This document shows, one piece after another, positions 59,309 to 64,000 of a stretch of DNA of 64,000 bases. Position numbers and translations under genes: made by a program. Position 1 is the first letter of the stretch; every line of letters begins with the position of its first letter. Source of the stretch: Soonwooa sp. (GTDB lineage: Bacteria; Bacteroidota; Bacteroidia; Flavobacteriales; Weeksellaceae); NCBI RefSeq assembly GCF_030151385.1, contig NZ_JASLDS010000045.1, positions 62,001 through 126,000 on the forward strand, written 5' to 3'. Below the pieces are notes generated by a model. That model did no database searches. It was not told the DNA's origin and was given only the letters and a program-made list of their open reading frames with translations.

Positions 59309-60250
59309 GTGAAGTTTAGTAAAGAATTAAAAGCTGGACTTATTGCCTTGTTTGCAATAGTTTCCTTTGTTATATTGTTTCAATTTATGAAAGGGAAAAA
59401 TATTTTTTCCACGGACAATCAATTTTATATCAAATACGAAAACGTAGAAGGTTTAGCAAAGTCAAACCCTGTATCCATCAATGGATTACGTGTTGGTCAA
59501 GTTTCGGATATCAAACCATTACCAACATCTAATGGACAAATCCACTTTGTTGTGCAGATTACGGTTAATGACAAGTTTGAGTTTTCAAAACTTTCTAATG
59601 TCGAAATTTTCGAACCTGGGTTAATGTCGGGTAAAGAATTAAGAATTAATCTTGCCCAAGGTGGTACAACTGCAAAAAGTGGTGATACCCTAAAAGGTAG
59701 TTTGCAATTATCAATGCTAAATAGCCTAGCATCGCAAGTTGGTCCAGTTAAAGACCAAGTATCAAGCGTTTTGACCAAGTTGGATTCGACGATGGTGAGC
59801 GCTAATAAATTGGTAGATGACGAAAATCGTCAACAGATAAAAGTTCTTTTGGGAAATCTTAACCAAACTGTTGCTGCTTTCAAAATCACAGCAGACCAAA
59901 CCAACAGAATGTTAGCGAATAACGAAGCAGGCATCCATTCTGTGGTTGACAATGCCAACAAAACTTTGGTTTCGACAAAAGCTACGGTTGACAAATTCGG
60001 GACAGTTGCAGACAATGTAGATGTTAAAAAGCTTAATTCTGCTATAGAAAATCTTAGCACAACAGCAGACAAACTTAATTCTGTTATTGCTGGCATACAA
60101 AATGGCGAAGGTTCTCTTGGAAAACTTACCAAAGATGAAGACCTTTACAACAACCTCAATAAGACATCTAGTAACCTTAATGCTTTAATAGAAGACCTTA
60201 AAGCGAATCCTAAGCGTTATATCAACATTTCGGTATTCGGAAAAAAATAA
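59309..60250 (+). CDS. MlaD/MCE-domain protein
   Basis: The gene has a GTG start (read as Met: MKFSKELKAGLIALFAIVSF). The 313-residue protein has one membrane helix (about 8-26) and a MCE domain (about 35-130) with YIKYENVEGLAKSNPVSING, LRVGQVSDIKPL and LMSGKELRINLAQGG. A long helical stretch (150-290) may extend as a tube, as in MCE proteins. MlaD-like proteins bind phospholipid for transport between membranes. Here no MlaE or MlaF gene is adjacent; in Bacteroidota these are often elsewhere. The Fe-S gene follows after 12 bp. Confidence 0.88.
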   Translation: MKFSKELKAGLIALFAIVSFVILFQFMKGKNIFSTDNQFYIKYENVEGLAKSNPVSINGLRVGQVSDIKPLPTSNGQIHFVVQITVNDKFEFSKLSNVEIFEPGLMSGKELRINLAQGGTTAKSGDTLKGSLQLSMLNSLASQVGPVKDQVSSVLTKLDSTMVSANKLVDDENRQQIKVLLGNLNQTVAAFKITADQTNRMLANNEAGIHSVVDNANKTLVSTKATVDKFGTVADNVDVKKLNSAIENLSTTADKLNSVIAGIQNGEGSLGKLTKDEDLYNNLNKTSSNLNALIEDLKANPKRYINISVFGKK

Positions 60251-60262
60251 TTTTAGATTGAT

Positions 60263-61600
60263 ATGCAGTATATTGACAACATCATTTTTGTAATTCTTCT
60301 GGTTTTGGGCTTTGGTATGTTTGCCAAAAGCTTACAAAAGATTTATAGAAATATCAACCTTGGTAAAGACATTAACAGATCCGACAGAAGATCCGAACGT
60401 TGGGCAACAATGACACGTGTTGCACTTGGTCAAAGCAAAATGGGACAACGTCCTGTTGCTGGGATACTTCACCTTTTTGTGTATGTTGGTTTTGTCATTA
60501 TCAATATCGAACTTTTAGAAATTATTGTTGATGGTATTTTCGGGACACACCGATTTTTACATTCAATATTAGGTGATACGCTTTATAATTTCTTTACAGG
60601 GACTTTAGAAGTTTTAGCGCTTTTGGTTGTCGTTGGCGTTGTAGTTTTCTTTATTAGAAGAAACTTCTACGGTGTTAAACGTCTTAACATGAAAGAGCTT
60701 TTCGGTTGGCCAAAACAAGATGCTAACTGGATTTTGATTATCGAATTTGCTTTGATGATGGCTTTCTTTAAGCTTAATGCTTCAGAATCTATTCTACAAG
60801 CGCGTGGCGTTTATCATGCGATGGGATATTTCCCTGTTAGTAATATGCTGTTTGTACCAATTTTCGAATGGTTCAACTTTGACAATGGTTTCTTAATCTT
60901 TGTTGAAAAAGCAGCTTGGTGGTTCCATTTTGTGGGAATTTTGTTCTTCATGAATTACCTTTATTATTCTAAACATTTGCATATTATTTTAGCGTTCCCA
61001 AGCACTTGGTATGCTAACCTAAATCCAAAAGGAGAATTCAACGATTTGGAATCTGTTACCAAAGAAATCAAATTGATGATGGATCCAAATGCAGATCCTT
61101 ACGCTGCTCCTACAGAAGGCGAAGCTGAAGTTCCATCGAAATTCGGTGCAGAAGATATTTTTGATTTAAATAAAGTTCAGCTTCTTAATGCTTATTCGTG
61201 CACCGAATGTGGACGTTGTACTTCTAACTGTCCAGCAAACATTACAGGTAAAGAACTTTCACCACGTCTTATCATGATGAAAACGCGTGATCGTCTAGAA
61301 GAAGTGAGCAAAAATATGGATGCCAATGGTGGCAAATTTGTAGATGATGGCAAAAAATTGTTAAACGACTACATCACCAAAGAAGAGCTTTGGGCTTGTA
61401 CAACTTGTAATGCTTGTACAGAAGCTTGTCCTATCCTACTTGATCCGTTGTCTATTATTTTCGAAATGAGAAGATTCTTGGTGATGGAGCAATCTGCCGC
61501 ACCGACAGAACTTAACTTGATGATGACCAATATAGAAAACAATGCTGCTCCTTGGCAATACAACCAAGCTGATAGATTGAATTGGGCAAACGAGAACTAG
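60263..61600 (+). CDS. Membrane Fe-S oxidoreductase subunit (HdrC/NarI-like fusion)
   Basis: The 445-residue protein has five or six membrane helices (about 1-250), with a segment that recalls NarI haem b proteins (His residues in GILHLFVYVGF and WWFHFVGILFFMNYLYYSKHLH). A C-terminal ferredoxin domain has two 4Fe-4S sites, CTECGRCTSNCPANITGK and CTTCNACTEACPILLDP. It resembles a membrane electron carrier of the heterodisulfide-reductase family. The next gene supplies the CCG-domain subunit. Substrate and electron partner are unknown. Confidence 0.85.
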   Translation: MQYIDNIIFVILLVLGFGMFAKSLQKIYRNINLGKDINRSDRRSERWATMTRVALGQSKMGQRPVAGILHLFVYVGFVIINIELLEIIVDGIFGTHRFLHSILGDTLYNFFTGTLEVLALLVVVGVVVFFIRRNFYGVKRLNMKELFGWPKQDANWILIIEFALMMAFFKLNASESILQARGVYHAMGYFPVSNMLFVPIFEWFNFDNGFLIFVEKAAWWFHFVGILFFMNYLYYSKHLHIILAFPSTWYANLNPKGEFNDLESVTKEIKLMMDPNADPYAAPTEGEAEVPSKFGAEDIFDLNKVQLLNAYSCTECGRCTSNCPANITGKELSPRLIMMKTRDRLEEVSKNMDANGGKFVDDGKKLLNDYITKEELWACTTCNACTEACPILLDPLSIIFEMRRFLVMEQSAAPTELNLMMTNIENNAAPWQYNQADRLNWANEN

Positions 61601-61694
61601 AGAATTATTAAAAAATTCAACAACGTACCAATTATGCTTTTCGTTTTTAAGATATTGGTAAATTGTTACACTGATACATTGATAAATTAAAAAA

Positions 61695-62480
61695 ATGGAT
61701 TTCACTATAAAAACAATGGCAGAATATGCTGCCGAAGGAAAATCTCCAGAGGTTTTGTTTTGGGTTGGTTGCGCAGGAAGTTTTGACGATCGTGCCAAAA
61801 AAATCACCAAAGCTTTTTGTAAAATCTTACACAAAATAGGTGTCGAATTTGCCGTTCTAGGGCAAGAAGAATCTTGTACTGGTGATCCTGCAAAACGTGC
61901 TGGTAACGAATTTATCTTCCAAATGATGGCATTAACCAATATCGAAATTCTTAATGCTTACGATGTTAAGAAAATTGTAACGGCTTGCCCGCATTGTTTC
62001 AATACTTTAAAAAATGAATATCCTAGCTTAGGTGGAAAATTCGAAGTTCTTCACCACACGCAATTCCTTAAGCAATTGATGGAAGAAGGACGTCTGAAAA
62101 TTGAAGGAGGTCAATTCAAAGGGAAAAGAATCACTTTCCACGATCCGTGTTATTTAGGTCGCGGAAATGACGAATACGAAGCACCAAGAATGCTTTTGGA
62201 AAAACTTGATGCCGAATTGGTAGAGATGAAGCGTTGCAAAACCAATGGACTTTGTTGTGGGGCAGGTGGTGCACAGATGTTCAAAGAACCAGAAAAAGGT
62301 AATAAAGACATCAATGTCGAAAGAACAGAAGAAGCGCTTAAAGAAGAGCCAAAAGTTATTGCAACTGGTTGTCCTTTCTGCAACACGATGATGACGGATG
62401 GTGTTAAGCACTTCAACAAAACAGAAGAAGTACAAGTTAAAGATATTGTCGAACTTCTTGCCGAAGCAGACGATTTGTAG
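61695..62480 (+). CDS. CCG-domain Fe-S subunit (HdrB/LutA-like)
   Basis: The 261-residue cytoplasmic protein has two CCG-type modules. The first shows VGCAGSFDDRAKK, GQEESCTGDPAKRAGNEF and TACPHCFNTLKNEY. The second shows FHDPCYLGRGNDEYEAPR, NGLCCGAGGAQMF and ATGCPFCNTMMTDG. These bind a non-cubane 4Fe-4S cluster and occur in HdrB, LutA and GlpC. It lies 94 bp after the membrane subunit and works with it, probably as a quinone-linked dehydrogenase. The substrate is unknown. Confidence 0.87.
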   Translation: MDFTIKTMAEYAAEGKSPEVLFWVGCAGSFDDRAKKITKAFCKILHKIGVEFAVLGQEESCTGDPAKRAGNEFIFQMMALTNIEILNAYDVKKIVTACPHCFNTLKNEYPSLGGKFEVLHHTQFLKQLMEEGRLKIEGGQFKGKRITFHDPCYLGRGNDEYEAPRMLLEKLDAELVEMKRCKTNGLCCGAGGAQMFKEPEKGNKDINVERTEEALKEEPKVIATGCPFCNTMMTDGVKHFNKTEEVQVKDIVELLAEADDL

Positions 62481-62506
62481 ACTTTAATAAATTTCGACAT
62501 ATAATT

Positions 62507-62537
62507 AAAACTCAGGCTTTGCTTGGGTTTTATTTTT
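62507..62537 (+). terminator. Terminator of the Fe-S pair
   Basis: AAAACTCAGGC and GCTTGGGTTTT form an 11-bp stem with two wobble pairs and a 3-base loop, followed by ATTTTTT. Confidence 0.75.
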
Positions 62538-62600
62538 TAGAAATATTAAAACTGAATAATAATTCGTAATTTTATACTTTAATTTTAAAACCATTCTGAT

Positions 62601-63086
62601 ATGAAAATTGAAGAATCTAGCATTGTAGAAACCAACGACTATAGAGTCATTATATATCCTGCATCTCGTCCTTTCTCACCAAAAGAAGCGAAAGACATTG
62701 CAGAACGTTTGTACGAATTTTTATCAACTTGGGCTGCGCATGGCAAACCGCTTGACGCATCTTTCAAGATTGAGAAAAATCAATTCATCATTGTATGTGT
62801 TGATGAAGAAAAAGAAATGGCTTCTGGATGTAGCATTGACGCACTTGGAGGACTTATGCGCGAATTCGATAAAGAATATGAACTTGGTCTATTCGACAGA
62901 ATGAAAGCAAGCTTCGTAGAAAATGGCGAAGTAAAAACGCTAAAGCTTCAGGATTTCAAAAACAAAATAAAATCAGGAGAACTTTCTCGCGACATTGAGG
63001 TTTTTGATTTTTCGAAAAACACGTATTTAGATTTTCTAAGTCATTTTTTACAACCACTTAGCAGAAGTTGGGCGCATAATATCTAA
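62601..63086 (+). CDS. Conserved flavobacterial protein, often labelled ABC transporter ATPase
   Basis: The 161-residue protein has RVIIYPASRPFSPKEAKDIAE, LYEFLSTWAAHGKPLDASF, FIIVCVDEEKEMASGCSID, ALGGLMREFDKEYELGLFDR and a C-terminal LSHFLQPLSRSWAHNI. Databases name the family as an ABC transporter ATPase, but no Walker A, signature or Walker B motif is present, so that label is not supported. It is a small soluble protein of unknown role. A glycosyltransferase gene follows after 6 bp. Confidence 0.8.
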   Translation: MKIEESSIVETNDYRVIIYPASRPFSPKEAKDIAERLYEFLSTWAAHGKPLDASFKIEKNQFIIVCVDEEKEMASGCSIDALGGLMREFDKEYELGLFDRMKASFVENGEVKTLKLQDFKNKIKSGELSRDIEVFDFSKNTYLDFLSHFLQPLSRSWAHNI

Positions 63087-63092
63087 CAACAT

Positions 63093-64000
63093 TTGAAAGT
63101 TCTTTTTATTTCTTCGTGGTATCCTAATAAGTTGGAGCCAACTAACGGAAATTTTGTACAACGCCACGCAGAAGCCGTGGCTTTGCAACATCAGGTAGAA
63201 GTACTTCACACTATTGGTGATCCTAACCAAAAGGAAAAATTCTTGTTCGATGAAAAAGTAATTAATGGTCTCAAAACCTTAATCGTTTATTATCGCAACA
63301 CCAAGAATCCACTTATTAATTTTAGAAGAAGAATGAAAGCTTACAAATTAGGCTTTCAAAATATGCAAAAACCAGACATTGTCCATGCGAATGTGATGCA
63401 CAATAATATGCTTTTTGCGGTTCATCTTAAGAAGAAATACAAAATACCTTATGTTGTAACAGAACATTGGTCTGCATTCCAAAAGATTAATCTTCACAAA
63501 CTTTCAAAAGCATCAAAATTCGTTGCAAATCGCATCGCCAAGCATTCATCGAAAGTCTTGCCAGTAACTGAAAATCTAATCTCTGGATTAAGACTTCTTG
63601 GCATCAAAACACCAATGCAAGTTGTTGGAAATGTTGTAGATGTTAACTTGTTTAATATCTCTGAAACGCCCAAAGCAAAGTTTATTTTTTTGCACATTTC
63701 GAATTTAATTCCATTAAAAAATCCAAAAAAAATAATTAATGTAGCCATACAACTACATCAACAAAAGCCCAATTTCGAACTTTGGATTGGTGGCGATGGT
63801 GACAAAAATATGCTGGATACAATTGTTGCCCAAAACAATGCAGCAACATTTATAAAAACATTCGGAATATTGTCATTAAAAGAAGTTTCGGAAAAGATGC
63901 AGGCTTCCGATTGTTTTATCTTATTCAGTGATTACGAAAATCAACCTTGCGTCATTTTGGAAAGTTTTGCAACAGGACTACCCGTAATAGCATCAGAAGT
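63093..64000 (+). CDS. Glycosyltransferase family 4 (3' end outside window)
   Basis: About 302 residues are visible, with a TTG start 6 bp after the previous stop; no ATG is available before KVLFISSWYPNKLEPTNGNF. Other visible segments are FVQRHAEAVALQHQVEVLH, YKIPYVVTEHWSAFQKI, VLPVTENLISGLRLLGIK, FIFLHISNLIPLKNPKK and the acceptor-site FILFSDYENQPCVILESFA, which carries the E-x7-E-like motif of GT4 enzymes. It transfers a sugar from a nucleotide sugar, probably in cell-surface glycan synthesis. The gene runs off the right edge. Confidence 0.9.
   Translation, partial: MKVLFISSWYPNKLEPTNGNFVQRHAEAVALQHQVEVLHTIGDPNQKEKFLFDEKVINGLKTLIVYYRNTKNPLINFRRRMKAYKLGFQNMQKPDIVHANVMHNNMLFAVHLKKKYKIPYVVTEHWSAFQKINLHKLSKASKFVANRIAKHSSKVLPVTENLISGLRLLGIKTPMQVVGNVVDVNLFNISETPKAKFIFLHISNLIPLKNPKKIINVAIQLHQQKPNFELWIGGDGDKNMLDTIVAQNNAATFIKTFGILSLKEVSEKMQASDCFILFSDYENQPCVILESFATGLPVIASE

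Noticed and set aside
62601..63086. ABC transporter ATPase, the usual database name of this family
   Set aside because: No Walker A, ABC signature or Walker B motif is present in the 161 residues.
1..64000. CRISPR array, insertion sequence, rRNA operon
   Set aside because: No regularly spaced repeats, no transposase and no rRNA sequence were seen on either strand.

Overview
The window comes from an AT-rich member of the Bacteroidota, most likely a flavobacterium of the Chryseobacterium/Epilithonimonas type (Weeksellaceae). This rests on family content: fused CcoNO oxidase, GLPGLI, DUF3127, DUF6702, DUF5694 and Hc1-like histone proteins, a stand-alone RapZ C-terminal domain, and LytS/LytTR pairs. 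Recurrent -7 promoter boxes of the form TAnnTTTG upstream of many genes point the same way. It is chromosomal: housekeeping genes (panB, apt, ribH, glmM, feoAB, aat, tRNAs) run throughout.

Layout. 1-13.8 kb: an ECF sigma factor cut by the window edge, two LytS-type kinase/LytTR regulator pairs, two large outer-membrane beta-barrel receptors, a DUF5694 protein, a pyruvate-oxidase gene broken by a one-base frameshift, and a CPA2 antiporter. 13.8-18.4 kb: a palindromic intergenic repeat, three small AT-rich genes (one DUF1444), a pseudouridine synthase, a lipoprotein esterase and panB. 18.4-28.1 kb: a complete cbb3 oxidase locus, with a Crp/Fnr regulator divergent from ccoI-ccoS-ccoNO-ccoQ-ccoP-ccoG-fixH and a TauE/SafE-like protein. 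28.1-35.3 kb: LOG protein, MurU-like nucleotidyltransferase, RapZ-C, lipoprotein, apt, TPR protein, ribH, zinc peptidase and a 58-residue histone-like protein. 35.3-37.6 kb: an AraC/TPR regulator and a secreted protein face each other head to head, each missing its 5' end, followed by a second secreted protein.

38.26-45.32 kb: a 7.05-kb integrated element in the 3' end of a tRNA-Leu(UAA) gene, bounded by a perfect 15-bp direct repeat. It encodes a tyrosine integrase, an unknown 309-residue protein, an excisionase-like HTH protein, a putative rolling-circle-type replication protein, a 205-residue unknown, a lone phage small-terminase-like protein, an 82-residue unknown and two secreted cargo proteins. 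A 118-nt nested hairpin with about 37 base pairs lies in its main non-coding gap. Integrase, excisionase, replication protein and a solitary terminase small subunit, with no large terminase or capsid genes, suggest a small phage satellite (PICI-like). An integrated replicating plasmid or ssDNA-phage relative is the main alternative. This is the most interesting part of the window. The insertion separated the tRNA operon from its old terminator, and the right end of the element supplies a substitute.

45.3-64 kb: three tRNA genes, DUF3127, aat, an EamA transporter, a TPR protein, glmM, feoA-feoB with a small Cys-rich membrane protein behind a candidate Fur box, a GLPGLI protein, a DUF2520 protein, an ECF sigma factor with two envelope partners, a PpiD-like foldase, a MlaD/MCE protein, a two-gene Fe-S oxidoreductase, a conserved small protein, and a group 1-like glycosyltransferase cut by the window edge.
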